A stretch of 64,000 nucleotides of DNA from Aphidius gifuensis (lineage: Eukaryota; Arthropoda; Insecta; Hymenoptera; Braconidae), in assembly GCF_014905175.1 (NCBI RefSeq), contig NC_057792.1:18544963-18608962 (forward strand), written 5' to 3'. The notes under the pieces were generated by a model that saw only the letters and a program-made list of their open reading frames with translations, had not been told where the DNA came from and did not search any database. Shown here piece by piece: positions 1-14,709 of the stretch; positions within the stretch are counted from its first letter, which is position 1; each line of letters opens with the position of its first letter. The translations under genes were made by a program, and so were the position numbers.

Positions 1-3000
1 TTTTTGTATAAATCATATGAAGACCCAGACACATGTATGATTATGTGTGTGTACTATTAATTTACATAATTAAAAAAATATAATTAAACATTATAAGGAG
101 CGTGATTAATTTTATTTTTTAATCATATTATATTATTGATTTTCAATTATCTTTGAGCTCTCAACGTGGTGAAATTAATTTACTTTATTTTTATTTTCTG
201 GCTATTATTTTCACATCGATATTTATATATTTCAATTTTTCATATACTTATTTCAAATCCCCGGAGTATATAAATTTTTTTTTTTTAGTTGGTGAACCAA
301 GTTAATTGGTTCAATTTAATTAATTAATTTCAATCACCAATTTTTAGGAAGATTTTTATATTCGTCGTATAGCTGCATTTGTAGTTTTTTTTTTTTTTTT
401 AATTTCTATATATATTTAGCAAATTTTTACTGGAAAATAATGATAAATTCCGTCTCTTTAAAATTGGCTAAAAGTTATGGTTTTTTTTTTCATTTAAATT
501 AACAATTATAATGATTTTTTTAATTCTATTTTTTTTTTGTATATTATAAAGTAATTATTTATATTATTATTAAGCTGTATAGTCAATAATTTATACTTCA
601 AAAAAGTCACAGACATTTTTTTTTTGTTTTATTTTTTTTTTGTCCACAAGTCTTGTTTTATTTTATATATATATTTTTTTTTATTTAGTATCATATTATA
701 ATTCTGATGTTCAAAAATATGTTTATATGTATTATTTATTCTTAATTAATTATTAACTTAGGTTTATTATTATAGTACATATATATTTATTTATAATACG
801 TATTTTTGTATTTTTTATAACTTTTTTTTTTTCTTAAACGATATATTTATTTTTAGATAAATTATTGTTGTTATATAGTATTTTTCTTTTTATTTTTATA
901 CTTACATTTTATTGTAACATTTATTTTTATTCCATATGTATTTGTGCAGTTTATGTATTTTCTTGATCATTTTGATAAATTTTATTTATCATTTAATTGT
1001 CCTCAATGTCGAAGGTATTATATTGATCGAACTGTTTCCAAACGTACGACAAATTTTGTTGAATAATTTTATTTATTATTTTCCAATTTGATGCATTTTT
1101 TTTTTTTAAATTAATAAACAATTTTTTACTTGAAATTATAACTTAAGATTTACATGCAACGATGACGACCTATCTTAAAAAATTCAACAATATCAAATGA
1201 TAATATTGTGTTATCTGGAGGGAAAGGATGTTGCAGGAAACTCCAAAGGAAATAATTTTAACGTAAATAAATAATAACACTTGATGAAATCACAACTAAA
1301 TATCCTGAACAAAAATAATTACCCAGTTAAATTATTCAAAAATAAAATATCCTCGTTAATAATTTCGTTGAAAAAAAAAAAACATCATTTGTGTTTGTAT
1401 AAAAAAACATTAGATAATTTAAAAATTAAAATAAATGTTATTATTATTTTAAATTTAATTTTTATTAATATTTATCTTTTAAATATTTTATAAAATATTT
1501 ATTATCTATTTATTTTTTTTTTTTTCAATTTATTATTATCATATTATATTATATATATTTTTGATTAATTTGTAATTCATTTGGTTTTTACCAATAAGTA
1601 TTTTTATGTTCAGGATATGTGTAACTAGAAAAGTACCTGCAATAAAATAAAAAAATTAAACAAGGAAGTTTAACGAGTTGACAATACAATAATAAATCAT
1701 ATAATAAAACTAATGTTTTTTTTGTTTTTAATTTTATTGATAAGATATATATATAACTAAATAATTTGATAAGTCAGGCATCATCTGATTTATCAAAATT
1801 ACTGTTGCATCAATACGTTACGTTTAATTAATTCGTTTTTCATATTATTATATTGTTATTTATATAAACTTTTTATTTCATTGCTTTGTTATTGATTTAA
1901 AATTTTTCATTTTTCAAATTATGCCACATTTATAGTTTGCTAATAATAATTATAACAGTACTCAATGATTGACATTTAGATTTATGATAAAATTGATAAG
2001 TATATTAAGGCCATGTTTTGAAGTTTTTCAAAGAACAATTTATTTTTTCACCTGTCTCTTTGAATTGATGATTCAATTTCCAACTGTTTTTTTGGCTAAC
2101 AATTATTTCAAATCACACGCAATCCCATTAATCAATCAATCAATAATAATTATTATTTTTCTATTTCAAATTATAATTTAAACTGAGCAAAAAAAAAAAA
2201 AAACCCACGCGGTAAATTCTACAGCTTGCTGAGACGATAAAAGCTAATAATAATTTTAGAAAATTAATTCTACGATTGCACAAAAATGGTTAACCATCGA
2301 TTCTATTTAAAAAATATTTATTTATTTATTTAACTGTAATCATGATATATTTTTTTTTCTTTGTAGTTAAATTATATTTAAAAAAAAAAAGAAAAAGAAT
2401 TAGCGTGAAATAAAAATAATGGAAGGCACATAATTATAGAGAGCTGTAATTAAAATAATAATGATCATCAATATTATTATTATATCAATAAAAAATAATA
2501 GTATTTTAATTATTATTATTATTTTTTTTTAAATCTTAAACTACATTATTGTGTAGATAGAAATATATATCTATAAATTTTTATGTTTTGTTAATTAATG
2601 TAAGAAACTGATTTTATAATTAAAATAAATTCTAAATTTAATTTATCATTGATCCGATTAAATTGACAAATAAATTCTATTATAATTTTTTTTACTTTTT
2701 ATTTTGCATATTATAAATACAATTGTTAATTTTATTTCATTTCAAATATCAGTTATTTATTGGCTTAAAAAGAACAGTCTTAAATTTAAGGTCCATCGAG
2801 TTTAATGAGCATTGACAAGCGCGTGGGTTTTTTTTTCTTTTTCCTTCCACCAAAAATGAAATAAATTTTGTTGTAATTGATAATTAAACCTTAAATTTTT
2901 TGATATAATAATTATTATTATTTTAGCATTGAAATTTATTTGCTTTTAATGGCCAATTTAAAAAAAAAAACAGTTGAAAATTGTAACGTCCATTTACAAT

Positions 3001-6000
3001 TAGACAATAACGTGCCAGTTTAAATTTCGATGAATTTTTTTAAATAATTCAAATAATCCAGCACAAAATTGTCCGTTAACTTAAATTTTAAAAATGACAA
3101 ATATTTATTAATAATGTACTGCTATAATTAAAAATGTTTACACATTTTTTTTTATACTATTATTTATTATATTAAAAACTAATCGGCTACATATGCTGTA
3201 ATTTTTTTTTTTCACGTACGTTATACATCACTCGTACGAACACAATGATTTTTTTATTTTGCAAAATTTTATGCTTTTTTTTTTTTCTTGTTATATGTTT
3301 GATAATAATATTTATTAATACTCGTGTTTATTTAAATTGGCATAGTCATTATATACTCACAGTTATTTTATTTTTTTAATTTTTAAATTCTTTAAATCAA
3401 CTATTAATTATTAATAATTAAAATTATGATTAAATCATTTTTATATATTTTTTTTTATATTTATTTATTTATAATTTTACGTATAAATAATTATATTTTT
3501 TCTTTTTTTTTACTTAATATGCTGTATTATTAAATACAACAGTGTATTTTTTTTTTTTTTTTGTTTTTTTTTTCTTTATTTTTTATGATTATTATAATTG
3601 TAATTATTATTAATATTATTTTCATATGTTTTCACAGAATACCAATACTTAAACGCACTTTTACGAAGCATTAAATTAATCACATGATAAAATTAACATA
3701 TCTAAAAATTTATTTAATTTTCTACAAACTCTAAGTTTTTATCTCTCTTCTTTCGATAATTTTTTTTGTGTTTTTTTTGTTTGTTTGTTTGTTTGTTTTA
3801 ATAAAAAATAAAAATTGTGAATTATATTATTAGCACTAGAACAAATCTCAATTGCCGGATTATTATTATTATTATTATCAATTAATAATAATAATATTAC
3901 TGTCTTATTTGCTTTTGAAATAATTAATTTTTTGATTCCCGTTTTATTAAGTTACAGAAAAAGCAAAAAATTATTAAATTAAAAATAAATTTGCGAAGAG
4001 AATATCATTTTTTTTTTTTTCTATTTATTGGAGGGGTTTATTATTTTGGATAGGGGACACTTTATGTAAGGTCACTTGTTGATCTATATCACTAATCTAA
4101 ATGTAATTTATAATCACTTGTATTTTTTTTTTTTTTATTTTTCTATAATTTTCTTTTTATGTTTTTTTTTTTTTTTTTTTGCTTTTTATTTATTTTTTAA
4201 CTTATAAATTATTTAGACTCATTCATTACGAATTACACATATGACTTCTTGTGATAATAATTAATTCAAGAATTGTGAGAAAAAAATGATTTAAATAATT
4301 TTAATTTCCTTCTGTCCTTTGGAAGAAGTTAATTTCTCTTGACTTGTATTATTAATATATTTTTATTGTTAATATTTTTTTCTTTGCGCAGTCGTTCAAT
4401 ATCGATACTATTGTTATTTTAAATATTATTAAATTATTATATTTTTTTTTAACAGCCATAAACTGGATTATCGCTGATTAGAAGAACTACAGACTATCGT
4501 GTTTTACTTAGGCACTGTAAAATGGAATTTTACGTATATATAATTTATTTATTTTATTTTTACGATTCCTCCTAATTTTTCCTCCCCGAGCAAGTCTGGA
4601 AAATTTCATAATTTCCACAATAGCTACACAAACATACACACATTCACACAACTGCTGACATTAATTAATCAATTGTATTTTGTGTTTTTTTCCATATTTT
4701 TTTTGGTCAAACATTTAACAATTTCTATTTGTTTTTTTTTTTTGTATCTTTGATTCAGATATTTGTGCCATAATGAAGCATAGATTGATTTATCTCACAT
4801 TCTAAAATATTACATATTAATTAATCTAATTTGACACGTAATAATAAAATAATAAAAAATAATAAAAAATAATAATAATTTGTAGCGTAAAGAAGAAATA
4901 TATAATATCTATACAAACAAGAGATAAATTTTTTTATTAATTATCGTGCAAATATTAATATTTCATGACAAAATTCTATGATTATATAATAATATATGAT
5001 TGGCAACACAATTAAGCGTATATCGGAGCAATTTGGTTTCACCATTATCAATTTATCATTAGTATTATTATTTAAATTTTTTTTTCATTTTTTCATTTTT
5101 TCTTTTGTCTCTTTAACTAAATTATTTTGTGCTTTAATAATAATAATGATAATAATAAAAAATTGGAAGAGCCGAAAAGTATAAATCGAAAAAAAAAAAA
5201 ATTGATTAATTTGTTGCGTAATGAAAAATAATTTAAAAAAAATAAAAAACAAAATAATATTAATATTATGTAGTTAAAAGAGCTTTAAATATTTTAATGC
5301 TAAATTTAGTAGCATTTTTTATTTTTTTGGACAATATTAAATTGTTTTTTTAGTGAATTAATTTATATGTTATTATAGCCTTAGTAATATCAACGACACA
5401 GAAAATAATTATTACAATATTATAGTAATTTTTTTGTATTTTTTCTTGTTGGATTCTCTAATGCTTTAAAATGTTGTCACATTTAATTTAGAGGATACAT
5501 TTTTATCTGTGTTTACTTAGATGTAAATTAAAATTCGATAATTTCGTGATTATTAAACACGACTGCCTAATTATCTCAGGCGATTCAGATCACTTCTCGT
5601 CTCATTATTATTTTATAATTTTCTTAATTAAATTTTGACGTAAATATTATTATTATTATTATTATTAAATTCAGTGATATTAAGTATTATTGTTCGACGT
5701 CAATTGACACTGAAAGCAGGCAAGGGGAGCTCGAATACACGTGGCCTGATTTTAATAAAAATTTAAATTAAAAATGAAAAATAAATTATATATATTTATA
5801 AACAATGACAACAACATTTAATTTATTTTTAAATTTAAACATTGCAATATTAGAATATACTCTAAAAATATGTTGAGAATGATATTTTTATTTTATTTTT
5901 TTTTCATTAATTTTTGTCGAGTTGATCCCATATAGACATTCAGAAAATTAAAAAGAAACATTTTTTTTTTTTTGGCTTCGAATGAGCAGGGATCATGAGA

Positions 6001-9000
6001 TGATGCTCTCAATGCATTTAAAAAAAATTAATTTTTTTTTTATCAGTTCATTTTCATATTATTTCTGTGCCATTAACCATTAACCATTTTGAATTTTTAA
6101 ATATCTCGCAGCCTTTTTACCATCACCTATCGAAACACTGAGTTTACGGCTCGAAAAATTAATATTTTCTTTTTTTTTTTTCCTCACATTTGACTTGATA
6201 TAATGTTTACTTGTTTTTAATAAATATTAAGATAAATTATTCTTGAGATATTTGACAAATAATTATTATTCTTTTTTCTCAATTATATAATTATTCATGA
6301 TTTTTTTTAGGATCGACAACTGGAATGGACAAACTTTTCTTATCGCTCATATCCACCAAAATATACATACATATATTTAATTTTAACAAAACAAATAAAA
6401 ATAATAATAAATTATTTTCAACAGATTAACACACACACACAAAATGTTTTAATTATCAGGATAAAATTCATGTGTTATCATTAAACGTTTGGCATTTTTT
6501 TAAATTTATAAAAAAAAGCCAATTTTTAAAATTTTTTTTCATTACATTGTTGTTTATTATTTGTGTATAAATACTTATATTTTTTTTTAAATTTTTATTA
6601 TCATTAAATTAATTCTAGCAATGGATGAACACTTGGTCTTTTTTATTTTCATTATAATTTCAAATGAAAAAAAAATTAATCTCATTTTTGTTATTATTAA
6701 TTAAAATTAATTAAATAATTTATTTTATTATTCAATTAATAAATCACCAATTAATTAATATTATAATTTAAGATGCACATTGTTTGTTTTTTTTTGTTTT
6801 TTTATTTTTATTAATTTTTTTTAACATTTTTTTTTTCATTTTTTTTTTATTCATAAATTTTTTTTAATATAGTCTTATAATTAATTGTCACATCATATAA
6901 ATATAAATACCCTTAGACTATGTGTTCCTTAATCCCTTAATAATTAATATGCAAGCACCCAAAATATTCTCTCTCGTTCATTCTCTCTCTCTTTATTTTT
7001 TTTCTAATATTAATTTTTAAACTTAAAAAAAAAAAAAAAAAAACTGATAATAATTACGTTTAACACACTTCTAATACTTGATTTGAATAGAGTCATTATG
7101 AAGACATTATTAAATTAATTTTGAAATTAAAAACAAAAAATTAATAATAATAATAATAAGAAAAACAAAAATTGATTATATTCTGATGTGTACTATGAGT
7201 TTTAGTGACAACCGTTTCGATCCGACTAGTCGTACCCCAAATAAAGGCCCGCAATTTATTATTTTCTGGCACAAGTCAAGCATATTCACATGAAACATTT
7301 TTCATAAAATATATTATTATTATTATGACTAATTTAAAAATAATTTTGAAAATTAAATTTTGCTATTTTAAAAGTACCTTAAAAGCTTTTTGTAATTTAT
7401 TCGAAATTATAAAATGATATAAGCCTTTGAGGTAGGTTAAAAACCATACAATTTCATTTTAATTAATTATAAATTTTCATGTTTTTTAATTGGCCAAAAA
7501 TATGTATAGATGTTTATAATTATGTCACGTTTATTTAATTTGATTAATTTTATTTTTCTATAAGCGTGACAAGTGCCAATAATTGTGTACAATATTTTTT
7601 TTCAATAAACAATTTTTCTTTTTTTTTTTCGTTTTTGTAAAAGTATATATAAATTTATAACTGAAGCTATTATTGACACAACAATAAAAATGATTAATAA
7701 TAATATAAAATAACAATAAATTGAATGATATTTTTTTTTCCATTTTCTATTATTTTTTAACAGTTAATAATTAAAAACAATTATTATGAAGAAAATAAAC
7801 GAAAACTGTTTTACAATAATTGAAATAGCTTTTTAACTTGGACATTATATAAAATATAATCAATGATTGAATATTCTTCTCACAATAATAATAATAATAA
7901 TATTAAAATAATAATCAAACATATAATATACAATAATTAATTTATATGAAAAGACTATAAAGGAAATGAGTGCAGTTTAATGAGGAATTGTTCTAAAGAA
8001 AAAAAAAAAAAAAACCTCAAAATTAGATTAATTTATTTTTTATTTAACTGATCATCATGATGAGATCACAGACTGATACACGGGCCTCAAAATGACTTAA
8101 AAAATCAATCATAAAAATTAATGGAAAAAATAATAAAAATAAAATACATAACAACTAAATAATCAAAGCGCAATTTGTGTGCCGCGTGTGGTACTAAAAG
8201 TGCCTCTTATTATTTTTTTTTTATTTTTATTTTTTTATGTTTTTAATAATTATTCATTTTATTTTTTTTTTTTTTAAATAAATAAATGTATCAATTACTC
8301 GATTAATTGAGTTCGACTAGCCCAGTCTAATTTCAGGTACGTGACTTGAGGGCCGGCTTTGACAATCATCACTAAACATTTTTTTTTTTATTTTCATTTT
8401 TAATATAATAATCATTATTTTACGATATAAAATTCATTAAATTATCATCGTAAATATTAAAAAATATAAAATAATAATTATAATAATAATAATAATCTTA
8501 TGTCACAAAAATTTTCAATTCATTATAATTCAAGTGTACCAATTACGACCCTTTTTTTTTGTCAATTAAACTTAACTATACTAACTAGACCAAATGCAAA
8601 TTAATGAGCAGATTTTCATTTAATTATTAAAAAAAAAAAAAAAAAAAAACAATAAAGGAAGAATATTTTTGTGCAATAAGGAATATATATAAATAAAAAA
8701 AAAACTCGTTTACCTAGTGTAAAACGATTTTTTAAACAAAAAAAAATGTCATCAACTTGACATGAAATCTCAATTGTTGTTTTAAATTATCTTTCTTTAT
8801 ACTTTCATTATTATCATTAAAAATAACACTAGATATCAATCATAAGATAAAACAAACAATAATCAATAATAATAATAATAAACACGCTTAAAAACTAAAA
8901 TGGCATAGAAAATCAGATCCTACAGACTATCAAAGGCTATTTCGCCGGAAGAAATACCCGGTTGTATACGAAGAAAATATATATTAACTTATATGAAATA

Positions 9001-12000
9001 ATACAATAATAAATAATAATATTGATAATAATATTAATAATAATTAATAATAATAATGATAATAATAATAATAAACTCATTTAACAATTAAATGTGTTAT
9101 AAACAATAATAAAAAGCAAAAAAAAAAAAAAACGAAAGAAAAAAAAATTTCGAATTATTTTTCGAGAGGAAAAGGAGCGCATTATTATTTATCTTTGAGC
9201 CGCGACACTAATTTTCCTCATTATCAGATTCATTTAACATCACATTCTTCACATATTCATAACAATTTTTTTTTTTTTTTTTTCATACTAACAATTATCA
9301 TCATATTTGGGGTATTTTTATCTTTTTTTTTTTTTTTGTTTATTTCTTAATTAATAGCTTAGTTTATTGTTTCATTATTCTCACGTTGAGACTCAATTTG
9401 TCTCGTGCAATATTTAATTATTATTATTACTATTATTATTTAGGTTTTTTTTAGATTTTTTTTTGTTGTTTTAATTGTTTTTTTTTTTTGTGTTTTTATG
9501 CTGAGAAACAACTATTATATTCTTAGAACAACGTCTGTCGTTGGACAAGACACGAGAATATCACATTGCTGGTGTTTTTTTTTTATTTAATTATTATATA
9601 TCTTAAATTTAATTGTATTTCACCAGAAAATAATCAATTTAGCCATAATTCATTGACTGAATTAAGGATATTAATACCTTATTTTTATCGACTCAACAAC
9701 TTTTGCTTTTATTTTTTTTATACTTGACAAATTATTAATATTTCTTTTTGATTTTTCGATGAACTTGACAAGATTACAGTATTATTCTTTTTTTAATTTT
9801 TTTTACGAATTAAAATTTTTCATTTGTCATGATTGTGTGTGTGTGTATTTTAGGCATCGTTGTTATTTAAAAATTTAATTTTTTCTAACGTTACACATTA
9901 TACAATTTTATTATTTTCAATAATAGAATTTTTTTTTTCTAATAAAATACCGATGTTGTGTAATACTTGATGCAAAAAATTGAAAATAAAAAAAAGAGAG
10001 AGAAAGAGAGAGTATGTAAGACAGAAAAAGAGAGCAAATGAATCAGAATAAAAAAAAAAAAAAGAAAAAAAATGGCATTGATTCCTATAAGCGTAATGGA
10101 CAATAAGCAAAAGTTATGTTTGTCGATTTTCGATGTACGTATTATGAAAAAAAATACAATTGATTATACTGTCACATATTTGTTTTTTAAATATTAAATT
10201 TATCTTTTAGTTTATCCGTAATTAGCACGTGCTATTTGGAAATATATCATGTGACAATGATGATTGATGTAATAATTAAAAAACAATATTTTCATATTAA
10301 AAATTTGAATTGAAATTAAAACGAAAAAATAATTAATAAAAATAAACAAAAAAATATATATATATAATATTTTGCACTGGTTTTCGACTGTGGTATATCA
10401 AGACTTGTTTTTTTAAATAGCCATAACATCGTCAGAGTGATTTTAAATATATTTTAAACAATAAACTAATGTAGGCTAATATATTATTTAAAAAAATGTA
10501 ATTGTTATTCAACCTATTGATACTGAAAGTAATATATAAATATTTATAACATTTATGTTTAAATATATATTTTATATCAAGATAAGACTATATATTATTT
10601 TTTTAAATTTATTATGTGATTAAAAGCACGGTATTAATTATCATTTAAATATCATCAAGGGTCTTCTATTCGAATGTGCACAACCCTCAATCTCATTTTC
10701 AATTAAATCATATATATATATATATTTAATATGTTTATTTTAATAATTTCGACTGGCATACTTTACACACAAACACACAGGCATACCATCAACCAAGTGC
10801 ACGTTTTTTAATTTTTTTTTTTGCTTTGTTTTTTAATACCGATTGATTCGTTTAAGAGACCCTAAATTTCTAAATTCAATATTATTATCACAACAAACAT
10901 CTTTCTACGATTTTGAGAAAGGTTTTTTTTATTTTTTTTTATATTTATTTTATTCACCATGTGTCGTCTTTGATTCGATCAACAAATATTATAATTTACC
11001 ATTGTGAAAAAATACAATGTGTCAACGCATTATGGCTAAATACTTGTATAAATTAAGAGAAAAAAAAAAAATAATAATAATTAAAAAACAACAATCAATA
11101 AAATATATTGAGGGTTTTTTTTTAAAATAGTTTTTTTTTTTTTTTGTTTTAATTTGCTTATTCAGAGCTACTTTTTAATCCTTGCCAACAGTCTTTGAAT
11201 CAACCCTGACGCAGATTGTGTTTATTTTTTTTCAAAAAATTAACACAATCTGAATTCGAACACAATAATTAATATCGCGATTTAACTGTTGATATATTTA
11301 AACAATTTTTATTATTCTTTTTATACGACAGCCGAAAGTCTTAAATGCCAAGTACGAGGAACAATTCTGACTAATTTTATTCAGACAAGTTTTCTTATTT
11401 TTATTATTATTATATTTTCTTTTTTTAACAGTAATTTTTGTAATTATTTTTTTTTTCTTTTTTCGTGCATACTTTTTTTTCATCTATCATTAACATATAT
11501 TTAATGATATAATGTACATTGATAAATAATATGACTCGAGGAAATAGCCACAGTTAGCTAACCAACGAGAAAAAATATGTCAATCCTTAAATATCATTTT
11601 AAAACACTTATCGTCAAATATTTTTCAAGTCTTATGGTTAATCGTTCAAAGAAAAATAATAATTTTTAAAAAAATAAATAATAATAATAATAATAAAATA
11701 ACAACAAAAAGAAAAAAGAAAAAAAGAAGTTGATTAATTGATTTTGTATTTTTTTTCTAGTCACACATTCACGCAACTATCACTTAAGTAAAACATGATT
11801 TTTTTTTTTTTTTTAATTAATTGTGTATATGTGTAATTTGCATCAATGTAAAAATAAAATATAAATGTGATTGTATAAAGATTGGCGGACTCATGGCATT
11901 TTATCAGCGCTGCCTATTTTTTTTTTTTATTTTTTTATTTTTTTTTAATATTAAAAACGTCAAATTGTTTTTCTTTCTTTCTTAAAAATTAAATTGTCTA

Positions 12001-14709
12001 TTACTATTGTATCCGCATTTATACATTTTTCAAATTTATCTCATTAATTTTTTTTTTAAAAAAATTTGTTTTATTTATATTTAAAAACGTGTATATAATT
12101 ATATAGACAGTATTAGATACGCTTAAATGTTTTTTTGATAATTTTTTTGTTATCTCTATTTTGGTGGTGAATTTTATTCATTTTTTTTAAAAAAACTACT
12201 TCAAAATAACTTGTTTAATTACAATAATATATTGATTGTTATGTCATTGAATTTTTAGAAATGTTTATTTGACAATTAATTTATTATTTATATTCAATCA
12301 AGCAACGAGATGTTGATAGCACCCAAACAGCTTAACTGTGCAAAAAAAAAATTATAAAAAAAATTCTCATTAATGATATATCTACGACACAAATACTAAT
12401 AAGAAAAATTTTAAAAACAAAAAAAAAAGGCGGTAATTAACTAAAATTAAAAAAACAACAAAAAAAAATTAATTAACCAAAAAAAAAAAAATAATTAATT
12501 TAAAAAAAAAAACAAAAAAAAAATTAAAATTTTAATCAATAGATTATTTTGTCGTCGTTTGGTTTTCAGTCCGATCAGGTACCTTCGACGTTGGACAAGA
12601 TCAATTTTATGCAAACAATTGATTATTTTTTTTTTTTTTTTGTAACATTTATACAACGAGTTGTTGAAATTATCAACTATTTTCAATTACCCTCGCAAAT
12701 GATGAGTTGACACACACGCAAATAAGATTGTAATTTATTTTTTTAAATTTTTTGTCTTTGTTTATATTTTTTCGGCCGTTTCGCGTTTATTTGTATCACA
12801 AGGAGGCATTATAACGCTAATACCGGCCAGTACTTTAATGCCACCACAACTTGACTCGAATTGAAATGTGATTTCTTTTTTTTTTTTTTTTTCATTTTTT
12901 CTATCATTTTCATACTCACGACCTGTCACAGTTAATTAATTTTTTTTTATTTATATTATTATCATTATTATTATTTATTGTTATTAATGTTATTTTTTTT
13001 TATTATTACTCTTATTATTAATATTATTATCATTATTACTATTATTACAAGTTGTTTTGTTTGTTTTTTTTTTATTTTCTTCGTTTACTCACAAGTACCT
13101 GTTCTCCCCATTCACTAACCGTTATTTTTTTTTTTTGTTTAAATTTATACTTAATTTATTTAAATGTTTTTTTTTTCGTTTTTTTTTTATTTTATGTATT
13201 TTTTTGTTTTCTTGTTTTTCTTTTTTAATGCTACATCAATAAATGGTACAGAGACACACTGGACATTGGCACGACAGGTGGCATTTAGATTTAATATAGA
13301 ATAAAATTTACGTTATTGCGATAACATTTGGTATCGTTGTGTCGTTGCCCGGCCAGCCTGAATTTTCTATTTTTAATTATTATTTATTTATCATGATTTT
13401 AATTATCATTTTCTATACTTAATATTTAAATTATCTCCTTATAACCTTCGGCAGGACGGCGGGCAGCGACGTCAATGCTTACTTTTTTTTTTTTTTGCTT
13501 TTTTCTAAGATTTTTTTTTTTTTTTATTTTGATTAGATTGGTACAGTCTAAGTTTGATACTCACTGCAGTCTTCGAACTGTTCAGCAGAAAATGGAACAC
13601 TCGCCGACACGATCAGAGACCTTTGGTCTTCGGTTTATAATAAATGTGTTATTTATTTTTATTTTTTCACTTGTTTTTTTTCTTTTTTAATTTAATTTAT
13701 TTATGTATTTTGGGGCCCACGACACGTTTTAATAATCATCACTTTCTTTTGTCAATTATTTAAAATTAATTTTCATTTAAAACATTTATATCGCGCGTTA
13801 GCACACAATTTTTTTTTTCCTTATTTTTTGTTTGTGCGTGACAGTTTCAAGATTTGAGGTAATCAAGTAATTATTATTTTGTTCATTTTTTTTATTTTTT
13901 ATTGTAACGAAATCTGTCGTTTTTTCTTTTTTATAATAAAAATTTTTCGTTGCATCCCATTTGTGTGTAAGCGTGATAGGGAGCCTCGAAATATATTGAT
14001 CAAATATTTAAATTATAAAACAAAAAAAAAAAAAATTTTATTCTTTCTATTATTCATTTAATTTAGTATTTTTTTTTTTTTTTTATCGCAGTAAGATCGT
14101 TTGGCTGTTAATTCATTCTTTGTGACCTTGCGGATAGACCGAACTTGGGCACAAAAATTGAGTTTATTTTTTCTATATTTTTAAAATACTAATCTTATTT
14201 GTATTTTTTTTTTTTTTTTTTGATAATTTAATTCTGATTTTATTATTATTATTATTTATTTTTTGTTTAAGTAACTCATTTCGATAATTGCATTTTAATA
14301 AGAAATATTACGTAATTGACATTTCGAGAAGACTCAATAAACATTTTATTTTTCTTGTGTCTATTCGGGATGTCGTGTCACCATGTTGAATGTGAATATG
14401 CCTTTGACACTGCTAAGTCAACATTTTAAAATATTTTTTTTTTTATCTTCTTCTCATCATCATTTATATATAAATAAACTTCAAGATGATTGTAATAATA
14501 CAAAATAAATTAAAAAAAAAAAATTAAAAAAAAACAGGCTCAGGACGAAGCAAGCAATTGGCATTGACAAGCTTGAACAATTTCGTTAAAATATTATGTT
14601 CAATTTGATGGTTTTAATTTATTATTAACTTGTTTTTTATCATTTTAAAAAAACCATAAGTGTCTTATTTGTGACGTGCGTTGTAATCGAGCGTTTTCTC
14701 AATCGCTCT
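1..14709. other. AT-rich gene-less stretch; may include gawky 3' UTR
   Basis: No reading frame here has a protein-like composition, and the short ORFs are translations of T-, A- or AT-rich runs. Because gawky runs leftwards and stops at 14710, some of this stretch should be its 3' UTR. TTTATT (AATAAA on the minus strand) is so common that no cleavage site can be chosen. Small islands of more balanced composition stand out near 5700-5750, 7200-7255, 8160-8195, 8310-8365, 8925-8965, 13250-13360, 13440-13475 and 13540-13640; they could be conserved UTR or enhancer elements. No tRNA or rRNA was recognised. One MITE-like element (1301-1617) is listed separately. Confidence 0.5.
1301..1617. mobile_element. 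MITE-like element with TA target duplication
   Basis: A 313-bp AT-rich element (1303-1615) begins TCCTGAACAAAAAT and ends ATTTTTATGTTCAGGA. The two ends are inverted copies apart from one extra base. TA dinucleotides at 1301-1302 and 1616-1617 flank it, as expected for a non-autonomous Tc1/mariner-type insertion. Its interior, from about 1335 to 1592, recurs at 49597-50095, where an extra block of roughly 230 bp is present. It carries no transposase. The family assignment is inferred from the TIR and TA duplication only. Confidence 0.6.

Noticed and set aside
1281..1493. 70-codon ORF inside the MITE-like element
   Set aside because: The element is non-coding and its other copy does not preserve the frame.
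7205..7417. 70-codon ORF starting near a GC-richer patch
   Set aside because: Only the first 25 codons lie in balanced sequence; the rest is AT noise. No homology recognised.
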